A stretch of DNA of 64,000 nt from Thioflexithrix psekupsensis (GTDB lineage Bacteria; Pseudomonadota; Gammaproteobacteria; Beggiatoales; Beggiatoaceae), in NCBI RefSeq assembly GCF_002149925.1, contig NZ_MSLT01000006.1, forward strand, positions 248,001 to 312,000, read 5' to 3'. This document shows, in pieces, positions 18,109 to 27,080 of the stretch. A program made the translations under genes and the position numbers. How positions within the stretch are numbered: position 1 is the first letter of the stretch; every line of letters begins with the position of its first letter. The notes under the pieces were generated by a model. The model worked only from the letters and a program-made list of their open reading frames with translations, had not been told where the DNA came from and did no database searches.

Positions 18109-19436
18109 ATGTTTTGTATGATATTTCTTTACTCGGCATTGCTTATCGCAATCGTTCTACATTTGGTTTGTCCCGTACCACTGATCATTTATTGCGGGCT
18201 TTGTTGGCTTTGCCTGATGAGGTGCGTTTGGCAGCGAGTAGTGATGTGTCTTTTAATGTGTGGTTATTCAGTCGCTTGTATTGGCAGCAGCAATCGTTTC
18301 GTGAGGCAATGCCTTGGTTTTCCGATGCGTTTCAGGCGAGTTTTAAGGATACGCTACGGGAATGGTGGTTAAAAGATGCGTTATTCGCTAAACAAGTGGC
18401 CCTATTCAAGCGATTGGGTTTGATTAAAGATGAAACGCAAGTTTATCGCTGGCGTAATGAATTTATGGAATTAGGTTTTTATGGTACGCCGCGGGGGCGT
18501 TTGGCAGATGTGGACGTGTACCATTCTAATTATCATTTGATTCCAAAACGAATACAGCAACATGCGGGTGTTAAAGCGGTGTTGACGGTGCATGATATGA
18601 TTCCCATTTTGCATCCTGAGTGGTGTGGCATGTTGGGGGACGCGGATAAGTATTTTCATCCTGAATTTAATTTGCCTGCGACGTTGAAAGGTTTGAACCG
18701 GGATCATTGGCTTATTTGTCCTTCGGCCGCGAGTCGTGATGATGTGTGTAATTATTTGGGTGGGCAAATTGATGCGGATAAGGTGCGGGTGATTCCTTGG
18801 GCGGCTTCTGAGTTATTTTATCCTTGTACCGATCCAGAACGTCTTCGTGCGGTACGGGAGAAATATAAGTTGCCTGTGGGGGGCCATTATGTGCTGAGTT
18901 TAAGCACGATTGAGCCGCGTAAGAATTTACCTACCTTATTACGTAGTTTTTACCGTTTGTTGCAACAAGAGCGGATCGGGGATTTATATTTGGTGTTAGC
19001 GGGAGCTTGGGGATGGGATTATGGGGAAATTTTCACCGAATTGCGTAAAAGTCGAATGTTGGCCAGTCGAGTGATTTTACCGGGTCATATTGCGGATGCT
19101 GATCTTGCCGCGTTGTACAGTGGGGCGTTGGGGTTTGTTTTTCCGTCGTTGTACGAGGGTTTTGGATTACCGCCGTTGGAGGCGATGCAGTGTGGTACGC
19201 CTGTGTTGGTTTCGGATGTGTCGTCCTTGCCCGAAGTGGTGGGCGATGCGGGATTATTGGTGAATCCGCATGATGAGGCAGGATGGGCGCAGGGATTGTT
19301 GACCTTGTATCGGGATGAAAATTTACGCGCCGAATTGTCGCATCGTGGAATCACTCGTGCGGCACTGTTTAGCTGGCCAAACTGTGCGCGGGAAACGGTG
19401 GGGGTGTATCGGGAGGCGGGGAATGGTGCAGCCTGA
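18102..19436 (+). CDS. GT4-family glycosyltransferase
   Basis: 444 residues. The C-terminal half is a GT-B fold of the GT4 type: STIEPRKNLPTLLRSF, then the E-x7-E motif in PSLYEGFGLPPLEAMQCGTPV, then DVSSLPEVVGDAGLLVNP. The N-terminal ~190 residues are atypical (LYDISLLGIAYRNRSTFGLSRTTDHLL), with HDMIPILHPEW as an acceptor-side motif. ATG 18102 overlaps the last seven bases of the ABC fusion, so the two are translationally coupled. It probably transfers a hexose from an NDP-sugar; the acceptor is unknown. The coupling raises the possibility of sugar attachment to the exported product. Confidence 0.88.
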   Translation: MLNVLYDISLLGIAYRNRSTFGLSRTTDHLLRALLALPDEVRLAASSDVSFNVWLFSRLYWQQQSFREAMPWFSDAFQASFKDTLREWWLKDALFAKQVALFKRLGLIKDETQVYRWRNEFMELGFYGTPRGRLADVDVYHSNYHLIPKRIQQHAGVKAVLTVHDMIPILHPEWCGMLGDADKYFHPEFNLPATLKGLNRDHWLICPSAASRDDVCNYLGGQIDADKVRVIPWAASELFYPCTDPERLRAVREKYKLPVGGHYVLSLSTIEPRKNLPTLLRSFYRLLQQERIGDLYLVLAGAWGWDYGEIFTELRKSRMLASRVILPGHIADADLAALYSGALGFVFPSLYEGFGLPPLEAMQCGTPVLVSDVSSLPEVVGDAGLLVNPHDEAGWAQGLLTLYRDENLRAELSHRGITRAALFSWPNCARETVGVYREAGNGAA

Positions 19437-19579
19437 TAAGGTTTAACTTGTGCCAATTCAAGTTTACGTATGGCTACTATACTAAATGCAGAAAAACGAA
19501 TAACTCGCTCCCGTTGTACATTTGAAACTTTTAATCATACTTGAGTCACTACTAAAATAGACTGTCCATTTTTTTCATA

Positions 19580-19731
19580 TACCAAAATTAAATCATTTAT
19601 AAAAATTTATTTCAGAATCAGAATTTCTGAATTTTCAAAATTAATTCTTGCAACTCGTTTATTTTTATTAGATTTTTAATTCTGAAATTCTGTAACTTCT
19701 GATTCTGACAGAAAATTTTATGAATGGCTTA
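19580..19731. mobile_element. MITE-like element, right end eroded
   Basis: Starts TACCAAAATTAAATCA after TA (19578-19579). Inner arms CAGAATCAGAATTTCTGAA and TTCTGATTCTGACAGAAAA are inverted. The right arm reads ATTTTATGAATGGCTTAA, the complement of the left-end pattern TTAAGTCATTCATAAAAT, but the terminal TTTTGGTA is missing. It fills most of the gap between the GT4 gene and ycaR and abuts the ycaR stop codon. Confidence 0.55.
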
Positions 19732-19735
19732 ACGC

Positions 19736-19924
19736 TTACGCCAACTTATCCATTTCCTCCAACGACAAACGACGCGCTTCTTCGGGTAACATTACCGGAA
19801 TGCCGTCCCGAATCGGATAAGCAAGGCGTGCGCCTTTGCTAAGTAATTCCTGTTTTGTTTTATCGTAAATTAACGCGCCTTTAGTCACAGGGCAAACCAA
19901 AATATCAAATAGCTTTTTGTCCAT
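19736..19924 (-). CDS. ycaR: Trm112/YcaR family protein
   Basis: 62 residues, full length for this small zinc-ribbon-like family ([20 protein letters not shown] ... [18 protein letters not shown]). Only one of the usual Cys pairs is visible, as in other gammaproteobacterial YcaR proteins. The start overlaps the 3' end of lpxK by 20 bases, the same order as in E. coli (lpxK-ycaR-kdsB), although kdsB does not follow here. Exact role in bacteria is unsettled; relatives activate methyltransferases. Confidence 0.9.
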   Translation of the reverse strand: MDKKLFDILVCPVTKGALIYDKTKQELLSKGARLAYPIRDGIPVMLPEEARRLSLEEMDKLA

Positions 19925-20906
19925 GTTTATTTCTCTTGTGCAAACGGGCTAATAACTGCTTACCAAAGGCTTCTGGTAAACGCGCCGTAATGGGTAAATA
20001 CCAGTGTTGCGATGCGGCCATAAATTCACATTTTACCGCATCCTTTTCTGTCATAATAACAGGCAAATTATCTTTAAACTTAATGTCCTTAACCTGATAA
20101 ACGTAATGATCAGGGAAAATATGCGTTTTTAATTTTAAACCATGATCGCGTAAACGATTAAAAAATTTCTCAGGATGTCCAATTCCCGCAATCGCATGAA
20201 CCGTTTGCCCACGCAAAGCATCTAAAGGCATTGATAATTGACGATTGGCAATATTTTGTAAAGGATTTAAAGTATATTGTATGGAAAATTCATGTTCTAA
20301 TGTCGCGCCTTTGGTCACTAAAAAATCAATGTTTTCTAAACGACTCACCGGCTCGCGCAACGGCCCCGCAGGTAAACAACGGCGATTGCCATAACGACGA
20401 ATATCGTCTAACACCGCAATCTCAATATCACGCCCTAAACGGTAATGTTGTAATCCATCATCGCTGATAATCACATTACACGGGTGCTGCGCCAGTAAAC
20501 GCTCCACCGCCCCCAATCGATCCACACCCACCACCACCGGACAGCCACTGTGACGCGCCAATAAAATCGGTTCATCACCCACAAGCACCGGATCGCTGTC
20601 AGCAACCACCGTTTCAATTGAAGCACGAGGACGCTGCCCCCCATAACCCCGACTGACAATCCCCGGTTGAAAACCTTGGCTTTTTAAAAATTGCGCCAAC
20701 CAAATCACTAAAGGTGTCTTACCCGTGCCGCCTACGGTAATATTACCCACCACAATCACGGGAACTGGCACGGAATGTATTTTTAACAGTCCCTTATGAT
20801 AAGCCTGCCGTCGTACCGCAGCCACACCACAATACAACCAACTCAATGGCGCAAGGAGTAAACTAAAAGGATGATTTGTACTATACCAAATATTATCTAC
20901 ATTCAT
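19905..20906 (-). CDS. lpxK: Tetraacyldisaccharide 4'-kinase
   Basis: 333 residues, normal length. N-terminal membrane-associated helix (~14-33, [20 protein letters not shown]), then a P-loop [20 protein letters not shown], then [20 protein letters not shown] typical of LpxK. It phosphorylates the lipid A disaccharide at the 4' position on the inner face of the inner membrane, using ATP. It is coupled to ycaR. msbA is not adjacent; the upstream gap is intergenic. Confidence 0.95.
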   Translation of the reverse strand: MNVDNIWYSTNHPFSLLLAPLSWLYCGVAAVRRQAYHKGLLKIHSVPVPVIVVGNITVGGTGKTPLVIWLAQFLKSQGFQPGIVSRGYGGQRPRASIETVVADSDPVLVGDEPILLARHSGCPVVVGVDRLGAVERLLAQHPCNVIISDDGLQHYRLGRDIEIAVLDDIRRYGNRRCLPAGPLREPVSRLENIDFLVTKGATLEHEFSIQYTLNPLQNIANRQLSMPLDALRGQTVHAIAGIGHPEKFFNRLRDHGLKLKTHIFPDHYVYQVKDIKFKDNLPVIMTEKDAVKCEFMAASQHWYLPITARLPEAFGKQLLARLHKRNKHGQKAI

Positions 20907-21247
20907 GATCGCTAACGCATAGAAAAATAGTGCATTGATGCGCCCAATAGTTTACCAAAATTGCACCCAATCACGCATATTTTTTTATCACAACAACCCG
21001 GTTTCTAGCCGCTAGATTAAAGAGATAATGAACCGCTTTTAAAAGGTTTTTTAACCCACACGGCGATAACATCAATAAAAAAGTGAGATAATTTTTTAGA
21101 TCATGGCTTTGCCTTATTCTCGTGTGCTTGTTAAAATCACCTTAATTTGCGTCATATCACGTTGTTGCTTTTGCTTGTCAATGTGTTGATGTAGGATAAA
21201 ACCATTTTATGGCCACTCAAAAAAACACCGAATGATTAAACCACGTC
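20907..21247. other. Divergent intergenic region lpxK-hemC
   Basis: 341 bases between divergent genes, A/T-rich. A weak candidate promoter toward hemC is TTGTCA (21176-21181) with TAAAAC 16 bases on. No ORF, hairpin or repeat was found that I can support. Confidence 0.3.
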
Positions 21248-22186
21248 ATGAGCAGTCAAATTCCCCTACGCATCGCCACCCGTAAAAGTCCGCTGGCCTT
21301 ATGGCAAGCACACCATGTTCGCCAGCATTTAGTGCGACTTTATCCTGATTTGCCGGTTGAGTTGGTAGAAATCACCACGAAAGGCGATAAAATTTTAGAC
21401 ACGCCATTAGCTAATATTGGTGGTAAAGGCTTGTTTGTTAAAGAATTAGAACATTGTTTATTAGAAAACGAGGCGGATATTGCGGTGCATTCGATGAAAG
21501 ATGTCCCGGTGGAATTGCCAGAAGGCTTGTATTTACCGGTGATTATGCAGCGCGAAGAGCCACATGATGCGTTTGTGTCAAATGATTACAATGATTTGAA
21601 CAGTTTACCCGAAGGCGCACGAGTCGGCACTGCGAGTTTACGGCGACAATGTCAATTGTTGGCGTTGCGGTCAGATTTAACCATTCTCACCTTGCGCGGT
21701 AATGTGGGAACACGTTTACAAAAATTAGATGATCAACAATTTGATGCGATTGTTTTAGCCGCGGCGGGGTTAAAGCGACTGGGCTTGTCACAACGTATTC
21801 GTTACCTTTTTCCATCGGAATTGATGTTGCCTGCGATTGGACAAGGCGCAATTGGAATCGAATGTCGGCGCGGCGATCAACATACCTTATCGCTTATTGC
21901 GGCGTTAAACGATCCGATTACTTATCAGCGGGTGAGTGCCGAGCGGGTGATCAATCAGGCGTTGGGTGGAAGTTGTCAAGTGCCGATTGCGGCTTATGCG
22001 ACGGTGGACGGGCATCATCTTTGTTTACGGGGATTGGTGGGCGATGTCAAAGGGCAGCGCATTATACGCAGTACGAAATTAGGCCGTTTTGAAGACAGTC
22101 TTAAATTAGGACAACAATTAGCCGATGATCTCAAAGCACAAGGCGCAGATCAATTATTAGCCGAATTAAGCCATGAAAATCACTGA
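21248..22186 (+). CDS. hemC: Porphobilinogen deaminase (hydroxymethylbilane synthase)
   Basis: 312 residues, normal length. [18 protein letters not shown], the [12 protein letters not shown] loop, [12 protein letters not shown] and the cofactor-binding Cys in [14 protein letters not shown] are all present. It joins four porphobilinogens into hydroxymethylbilane in heme and siroheme synthesis, using a covalently bound dipyrromethane. It overlaps hisI by 14 bases, so the two are likely co-transcribed. hemD does not follow, unlike the common hemCD arrangement. Confidence 0.97.
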   Translation: MSSQIPLRIATRKSPLALWQAHHVRQHLVRLYPDLPVELVEITTKGDKILDTPLANIGGKGLFVKELEHCLLENEADIAVHSMKDVPVELPEGLYLPVIMQREEPHDAFVSNDYNDLNSLPEGARVGTASLRRQCQLLALRSDLTILTLRGNVGTRLQKLDDQQFDAIVLAAAGLKRLGLSQRIRYLFPSELMLPAIGQGAIGIECRRGDQHTLSLIAALNDPITYQRVSAERVINQALGGSCQVPIAAYATVDGHHLCLRGLVGDVKGQRIIRSTKLGRFEDSLKLGQQLADDLKAQGADQLLAELSHENH

Positions 22187-22601
22187 AAAATTGCATCAAG
22201 GACAACACATTTCTTTAGATACAGCCTTGTCTCAACTCCAATTTAATGCCGAAGGTCTCATTTCTGCGGTCGCCCAACAACATGATACGGGTGAAGTGTT
22301 GATGTTGGCGTGGATGAACCGCGAGGCATTGTTGGAAACGTTGACGACGAAACGGGTCTGTTATTGGTCGCGTTCGCGGCAACGGCTGTGGCGTAAAGGC
22401 GAGAGTTCGGGACAAACGCAACATTTAATTGCTTTGTATGCGGATTGTGATGGGGACAGTGTGTTGTTAAAAGTGGATCAACACGGCCCTGCTTGTCACA
22501 CGGGGCGACGCAGTTGTTTTTATAATTTATTTCAAGAACAACAGGTTATCGTTGACAGTGAACCGTTGATTGCGCCTGAAACTTTGTATCGCCATGTTTA
22601 A
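22173..22601 (+). CDS. hisI: Phosphoribosyl-AMP cyclohydrolase
   Basis: 142 residues, stand-alone HisI without the HisE domain. Key segments: [44 protein letters not shown] (Mg/Zn-binding Asp residues) and [14 protein letters not shown] (zinc-binding Cys). It opens the purine ring of phosphoribosyl-AMP in histidine synthesis. It is far from other his genes here: it overlaps hemC upstream and yidD downstream, an unusual operon setting. Confidence 0.95.
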   Translation: MKITEKLHQGQHISLDTALSQLQFNAEGLISAVAQQHDTGEVLMLAWMNREALLETLTTKRVCYWSRSRQRLWRKGESSGQTQHLIALYADCDGDSVLLKVDQHGPACHTGRRSCFYNLFQEQQVIVDSEPLIAPETLYRHV

Positions 22602-22845
22602 TCGTTTTTTACAAAAAATATTACTTTTGTTAATTAAGGGCTATCGTTATGTGATCAGTCCTTGGTTGGGGAATAATTGTCGTTTTTATCCGTCTTGTTC
22701 ATGTTACACAGAAGAGGCGATCCAACGTTATGGCGCGTGGCGCGGTACGTGGATGGGAATACGAAGAATTTCCCGTTGTCATCCATTTTGTGAGGGGGGA
22801 TACGATCCTGTTCCTGATTTGTCGGAGAGGGAAAAAGAGAAATGA
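22594..22845 (+). CDS. yidD: Membrane protein insertion efficiency factor YidD
   Basis: 83 residues from ATG 22594, inside the last codons of hisI. It shows the YidD pattern: an amphipathic helix ([22 protein letters not shown]), then [15 protein letters not shown] with conserved Cys residues and [14 protein letters not shown]. It assists YidC-dependent insertion at the inner membrane. It is normally found near rnpA-yidC, so its place after hisI is unusual. An upstream TTG (22570) would add eight residues with no family match. Confidence 0.93.
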   Translation: MFNRFLQKILLLLIKGYRYVISPWLGNNCRFYPSCSCYTEEAIQRYGAWRGTWMGIRRISRCHPFCEGGYDPVPDLSEREKEK

Positions 22846-22847
22846 TA

Positions 22848-22905
22848 GACCAAAATTAAGTCATTCATAAAATTTTTCTATCAGAATCAGAAGTTACAGA
22901 ATTTT
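22848..22905. mobile_element. Half MITE-like element
   Basis: GACCAAAATTAAGTCATTCA, then ATAAAATTTTTCTATCAGAATCAGAAGTTACAG, starting two bases after the yidD stop; written here in two parts. It matches the left arm of the 2477 element almost base for base, but the first T is mutated to G and no right arm follows. It is probably a decayed remnant. The remaining gap to 23004 contains a GCACGTT/AACGTGC-type short inverted repeat. Confidence 0.5.
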
Positions 22906-23004
22906 TATCTCGTTCCTACATGCAATGTAGAAATGCAGCCCAAACGTGCTGCGTCACATAAATTAACTTAACGTGGCACGTTGTGACTGCATTCCCATTC
23001 ATTT

Positions 23005-23916
23005 TTAATTAGGCAATCGTTGCACTTGAATCACTTGCAAGGTGTCGCCAGAAATGGCTTTTAATTCCAAGTGATAAGCCCCTTCATTAGGCAATAATTG
23101 GCCGTTTTGTTTAATTTGAATTTCAGGAATAGAAAGCGTTCCCCGATCCAAATCAAATACAGCTACATTCGGCGCGGTATTAGACAAAATACGCTCTACT
23201 TCTTCAGATGGCAATACTTGTGCGGTATAAGACTCGCCTTGCTGTGCCAAATTTTTGACAAATGCCCGCAGATGATTTTCCGAGCCTGCAATTAAATTCT
23301 GGTAAACAACCCGAATTTCTGGGGTTTGCGTTTCTAACAGCGCATCTTGTAAATCCTTAATGTCCACTTCTTCAATTAACGCGCCCACCCGTAATGCTTC
23401 GCTTAAAGAAGTTTGACCGCGTTGGGTTAATTGATCGTATAAGTTTTGCAATTCAGGATTATTAAATTGTCCTGCCATTGTCGAAGCTGAATCAGGCAAT
23501 TGATACGCATCAAGCAAACATTTCACTTGTGCGGTGTGATTTTCTTCAGAACTGGCGATATTGTCAAATACGGGTAATTGCCATTTTTCACCTAAGAAAA
23601 GATACACATCACGCGCTAATTTTTCCTCTTCGCGCATAAAACCTAAAGAATCCGCTTCTGCGGCTGTTATCGATGTGCTGGTGGGAGTTGGGCAATTTAA
23701 CGCGCCTGTGGCGGTTCTGGTGGGTTCTGCGGCTTGATTGCCGCCGCCTGCTTGTCCGCCTGCTTGTTGTTGTCCTGCTCGTTGTTGTGCTGCGCCGCCG
23801 CCTGCACCACCACGATAACCCTGTCCATTGCCCTGCTGCGCTAAAACGACTTGATTTAATGCCACCGCTAATAAGGAAGAAACCACTATAGATTTCAGTA
23901 ATTGTTTATTATTCAT
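23005..23916 (-). CDS. Secreted DUF2202 (ferritin-like) protein
   Basis: 303 residues. Signal peptide 1-26 (MNNKQLLKS...VVLAQ), then a Gly/Gln-rich low-complexity linker (~27-70), then a DUF2202 domain (~85-230: LGFMREEEKLARDVYLFLGEK and ASSEENHTAQVKCLLDAY). The domain belongs to the ferritin-like four-helix group and has the EExK and ENH motifs that could bind a di-metal centre. A ~65-residue C-terminal segment follows. Its function is unknown; it is likely periplasmic. Upstream lie two copies of a TTAACTTrGrTTAA motif. Confidence 0.82.
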   Translation of the reverse strand: MNNKQLLKSIVVSSLLAVALNQVVLAQQGNGQGYRGGAGGGAAQQRAGQQQAGGQAGGGNQAAEPTRTATGALNCPTPTSTSITAAEADSLGFMREEEKLARDVYLFLGEKWQLPVFDNIASSEENHTAQVKCLLDAYQLPDSASTMAGQFNNPELQNLYDQLTQRGQTSLSEALRVGALIEEVDIKDLQDALLETQTPEIRVVYQNLIAGSENHLRAFVKNLAQQGESYTAQVLPSEEVERILSNTAPNVAVFDLDRGTLSIPEIQIKQNGQLLPNEGAYHLELKAISGDTLQVIQVQRLPN

Positions 23917-23945
23917 GACGTGTTTTCCTTGAGAAATTAATATTA

Positions 23946-24029
23946 TTAACTTAGGTTAAATTAATAATGTTTGTATTGAATAATCGCAGTATAGTTGATT
24001 ATTTTATAAATAAACTTAACTTGGATTAA
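23946..24029 (-). promoter_or_regulatory. Two-copy operator-like motif upstream of DUF2202 gene
   Basis: TTAACTTAGGTTAA at 23946-23959 and TTAACTTGGATTAA at 24016-24029: 12 of 14 bases match, same orientation, 70 bases start to start. Each is near-palindromic. Such pairs can bind a dimeric regulator, but the surrounding sequence is very A/T-rich and the match could be partly compositional. Confidence 0.35.
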
Positions 24030-24071
24030 CTTAATGATAAATTAGTTTAATTTATGTTTCATAGAAACAAT

Positions 24072-25298
24072 CTATAATTTCACAATCGAATAAACCAGTA
24101 ATGGGTCTTTTTTTCCTTTTACAATAATTTCTTTTTTAGAATGAATTTGAACCGTGTCTTGTACGGTGTTGTAAATGCGGTCTGATATGAGAATTTCTCC
24201 CGCTTGGGCAGCCCCTTCGATGCGTTTAGCGGTGTTTACTGTATCACCAATCACGTCGTAAAACCTAACGCCTGTGCTTCCAAATAAGCCCTCCACCAAC
24301 AATCCACCATCCACCCCAATTCCCGCGCCAATCGATTCTCGTTTTAACAGCGGCTCAATTTCTTTAGACAGCACAATAGCAGCTTGAACGGCCAATTCAG
24401 CACTAGGAAATACTGCCATCACTTCATCGGCAGATAATTTGAATTTAATCGCGCCATATTGAGACAATACCAATTCAGAAAATTCATAATATTTATTAAG
24501 CAAATCCGCTACATTTTTAGGGTGTTGTTTTTCGCTCCAAGACGTGAATCCACGAATGTCCATAAATAAAATAAAACGAGTAGATTGAACAAGACTTAAT
24601 GCCGATGGATTAATAAAAGATTGTTCCAGTAAATGTTTTCCCAATAACCATTCAGAATATTTGTGTAATTGATTTGAAGTTGTTTTTAACAGATTTAAAT
24701 AACGTTCTGCTGTCCAATTAGCCAAGCCAATGACAAAACCTAAAGAAACAAGAGAAAATGCAATAAATCGATGGCTTTCATCACTGAAAAATGTCCCCGC
24801 TAAACTGAGGTGTTGGGCATGGAAATAAGTACTGTGTGTTTCAAATAAAACATACATCGCCAGTAATATTGAAGTACGAAAAATACTTTCAGTGACGATA
24901 AAGAAAGGGGAGAAACGTCTAGGTAGACATAATCGTATTTCTTGCAGCAAACCAATGATAATACTAAATAGCCAATAAGCCAGATGATTTGTACTGTCAA
25001 AAAATGACATTCCTTCAAGCGAGACTTCAATTACAGTGTAAACTAATGGCCCAATTAAATTTCCCAAAAAACGCCGAGGACGAGAGGTATTCTGCCAACG
25101 CACCAACACATAACTTTGTAACAGGCTGCCGATTAAAAGCACATAAGGATCAGGACTACGGAGATAAGTGCTGCCTCTTAATACCATTTCAAACAAGAAA
25201 TTAGCCAGTGCAAAATGAACCGAATTGCCAAAAAATTCAAGCCAAAATCGAGTGCGAAATGAGCCAAAAAGTCTGGATTCAATAAGCGAATATTTCAT
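24072..25298 (-). CDS. Membrane-bound class III adenylate/guanylate cyclase
   Basis: About 408 residues from MKYSLIESRLFG; the frame opens 10 codons earlier at a TTG. The N-terminal ~210 residues hold about six hydrophobic helices. The cyclase domain follows (~240-408): FMDIRGFTSWS (first metal Asp), KLSADEVMAVF (adenine-contact Lys and second metal Asp), and FYDVIGDTVNTAKRIE (Asp, and the transition-state Asn/Arg). All catalytic positions look intact, and Lys/Asp suggest ATP rather than GTP. It likely makes cAMP in response to a membrane or redox signal. It does not match the CHASE2 sensor layout. Regulator targets are not in the window. Confidence 0.88.
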   Translation of the reverse strand: MKYSLIESRLFGSFRTRFWLEFFGNSVHFALANFLFEMVLRGSTYLRSPDPYVLLIGSLLQSYVLVRWQNTSRPRRFLGNLIGPLVYTVIEVSLEGMSFFDSTNHLAYWLFSIIIGLLQEIRLCLPRRFSPFFIVTESIFRTSILLAMYVLFETHSTYFHAQHLSLAGTFFSDESHRFIAFSLVSLGFVIGLANWTAERYLNLLKTTSNQLHKYSEWLLGKHLLEQSFINPSALSLVQSTRFILFMDIRGFTSWSEKQHPKNVADLLNKYYEFSELVLSQYGAIKFKLSADEVMAVFPSAELAVQAAIVLSKEIEPLLKRESIGAGIGVDGGLLVEGLFGSTGVRFYDVIGDTVNTAKRIEGAAQAGEILISDRIYNTVQDTVQIHSKKEIIVKGKKDPLLVYSIVKL

Positions 25299-25382
25299 AT
25301 TATTGAGCCAATACAAAAAAAGACACAACCACTTTTTTAAGATAAATCGATTATAAAGCGGTTGTGTTTTATTAAAACTGAA

Positions 25383-25910
25383 TTAAAGTCGTCGTTTACC
25401 CGTAATCATAGGGCGAATGAGAGAAATCCCCAGCACTTTTCCCATGATCACCACGGCACTGACATGAACAATCACGGCAAGTAAAGTCAGATTTGCCGCC
25501 ATTTCATGCGTTTCTTCAACCCATTCCACTCCCCAGAATGTATCTAAAGTCAGCATCCAACCACTAATGACCGTCAAACTCAGCAGCAAAAGCAGTAAGA
25601 AAATCATCAACGCCCCGATGGGATTATGTCCTTCTGTGGGATCGAATTGGCGAGCGCGCACGGCTGTCAAATGGTGGCAAATACGCTCGTAAGTGGGGAA
25701 AAAATGGCAAAAACGCGCATTATGAGACCCAATAAATCCCCAAACAAAGCGCAATAGCAATAACGCCCCCACCACATAGCCTGCCCATTCGTGCCAACGT
25801 TCGCCATCTTCCAAAATAAAAAAATTCAGAAAAAATAACACCACAATAGACCAATGAAATAATCTGACAATACCATCCCAAATGGGAATTTCATGGGGAG
25901 TAGAATTCAT
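25383..25910 (-). CDS. Cytochrome b561-type membrane protein
   Basis: 175 residues with four predicted TM helices and heme-ligand His candidates (IVRLFHWSIVV, RWHEWAGYVVG, EETHEMAANLTLLAVIVHVS). It belongs to the di-heme cytochrome b561 / hydrogenase b-subunit superfamily that moves electrons across the inner membrane. It sits four bases downstream of the PepSY-like gene, a common pairing in which the soluble partner is exported. The exact donor and acceptor cannot be read from the sequence. Confidence 0.87.
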   Translation of the reverse strand: MNSTPHEIPIWDGIVRLFHWSIVVLFFLNFFILEDGERWHEWAGYVVGALLLLRFVWGFIGSHNARFCHFFPTYERICHHLTAVRARQFDPTEGHNPIGALMIFLLLLLLSLTVISGWMLTLDTFWGVEWVEETHEMAANLTLLAVIVHVSAVVIMGKVLGISLIRPMITGKRRL

Positions 25911-25914
25911 CGCA

Positions 25915-26214
25915 TTAATCCTTCATTTTCTTTTTCACGATGTCGCCATTACTGGGATCAAAATAAACTTCAATTTTCTCCCATTGGCTTGCGTCGCTCT
26001 CTTTGGAGGCTGCGCCGTAAATTTCGTAACAGTTGTCATCAATTTTGAATTTGTAAATGACAAAACCATAGTCATTGACAATTTTCTTTTGCATGTCCAA
26101 TTCAGACAACCATTGCTCTCTTGGCACACTCGGACAGTCCGCGCCCGCTAACACCACTGAAGTATTCGCCAACACCACTAAACCAAAAGTAAATCCCACT
26201 ATCGATTTCAACAT
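25915..26214 (-). CDS. Exported PepSY-like protein
   Basis: 99 residues from ATG 26214, behind AAGGAG; longer frames upstream lack a ribosome-binding site. Signal peptide ~1-22 (MLKSIVGFTFGLVVLANTSVVLA), then a PepSY-like fold: WLSELDMQKKIVNDYGF ... CYEIYGA ... EVYFDPSNGDIVKKKMKD. Two Cys residues could form a disulfide. Its close spacing with the cytochrome b561 gene suggests a joint redox role in the periplasm. Confidence 0.8.
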   Translation of the reverse strand: MLKSIVGFTFGLVVLANTSVVLAGADCPSVPREQWLSELDMQKKIVNDYGFVIYKFKIDDNCYEIYGAASKESDASQWEKIEVYFDPSNGDIVKKKMKD

Positions 26215-26651
26215 AAAAAACTCCTTGAGTCGCTTGCTAAAAAAAATGTGCCATCTGGCGGGAAACAGCATGGACAAAATCCCCCCTCCCAACAAGCGAC
26301 AAACCCCCTAAACACATCCGATAAACCACTTATGTTTTATTTAACATTTTGATTTTTAACATAAAACTATCCTGTTAAATCATCACTTGTGAGTCTATTC
26401 TGCTTATTCCGTTGGCAATTACTCTTTAAACCTCAAACCTATCCACATTAAAAATCACCCCAAAAACACCCCCATAAACACCACAATTGTGCAAAATGTG
26501 GTAAAAACGCAAAAATTTTTAAAATTATTAATTGTGACAGCTTGATTACTGTCACCAATTCTGTAAGAATCTTAACACTGCTGATTGTTTCAATCATGGA
26601 ATCTTAACAAAGATAGCATTTATAAAAACGGAGGAAGCGAGACCAGGCGGC
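26215..26651. other. A/T-rich divergent gap with hairpins
   Basis: No gene seen. GTGACAG (26534-26540) and CTGTCAC (26549-26555) form a 7-bp stem. GAATCTTAACA occurs twice (about 26568 and 26600), and a GATTG/CAATC stem lies between them. Just before 26652, the base composition rises sharply in GC (GGAGGAAGCGAGACCAGGCGG), which suggests a structured RNA leader or a change of DNA origin. Confidence 0.4.
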
Positions 26652-26903
26652 ATGGTAAGCCGGTGCTATCCCTCTTGTCTTGGCAACAACGACGAGATTT
26701 CTCGCGTAACGTGTGAGATGAAATCTAAAAACCGAGAATTTATCGCCGAACGGATGCCCCACGGTTGGGTCATCTGCGAACGGCACATCGACGGCGCATT
26801 AAGTATTATTGACAACGATTGCAGCAATAAACGCGAAGCGCATCTAAAATTACGACAACTCTATGACAGTCAACAAGAAAATCCCGCTAATGCCTTGCAT
26901 TAG
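26652..26903 (+). CDS. Small hypothetical protein
   Basis: 83 residues from ATG 26652, or 61 from ATG 26718 (MKSKNREFIAERMPHGWVI). The shorter form reads like a compact soluble protein: FIAERMPHGWVICERHIDGALSII, then a charged helical tail (KREAHLKLRQLYDSQQE). I do not recognise the family. The stretch before 26718 may be structured leader rather than coding: CGGC-N7-GCCG and CGAGA-TT-TCTCG hairpins lie there. GGAGG at 26631 is too far from 26652 to be an ideal ribosome-binding site. Confidence 0.45.
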   Translation: MVSRCYPSCLGNNDEISRVTCEMKSKNREFIAERMPHGWVICERHIDGALSIIDNDCSNKREAHLKLRQLYDSQQENPANALH

Positions 26904-27080
26904 TGTCTCCTAACGTGATGGAGGAGAATGGATGGTGACGAGATGGGTTGTGGCATGATTTGGGTATTGGCTTAACTCGCCAAAATTCTATAAAATAAAT
27001 AGGTTCTCACCGCTTCCATTAAAAATTAACTGATTCAAATTTTGCACTCAACCGCTCTAGTGACCACAACAGGAGACATG

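Noticed and set aside
12800-19500. RiPP precursor peptide near the NHLM exporter
   Set aside because: No small frame with a double-Gly leader and ribosome-binding site was found on either strand around the exporter.
26630-26717. Known riboswitch (cyclic di-GMP, cobalamin, SAM) before 26718
   Set aside because: The conserved cores of these classes are not present; only generic stems are seen.
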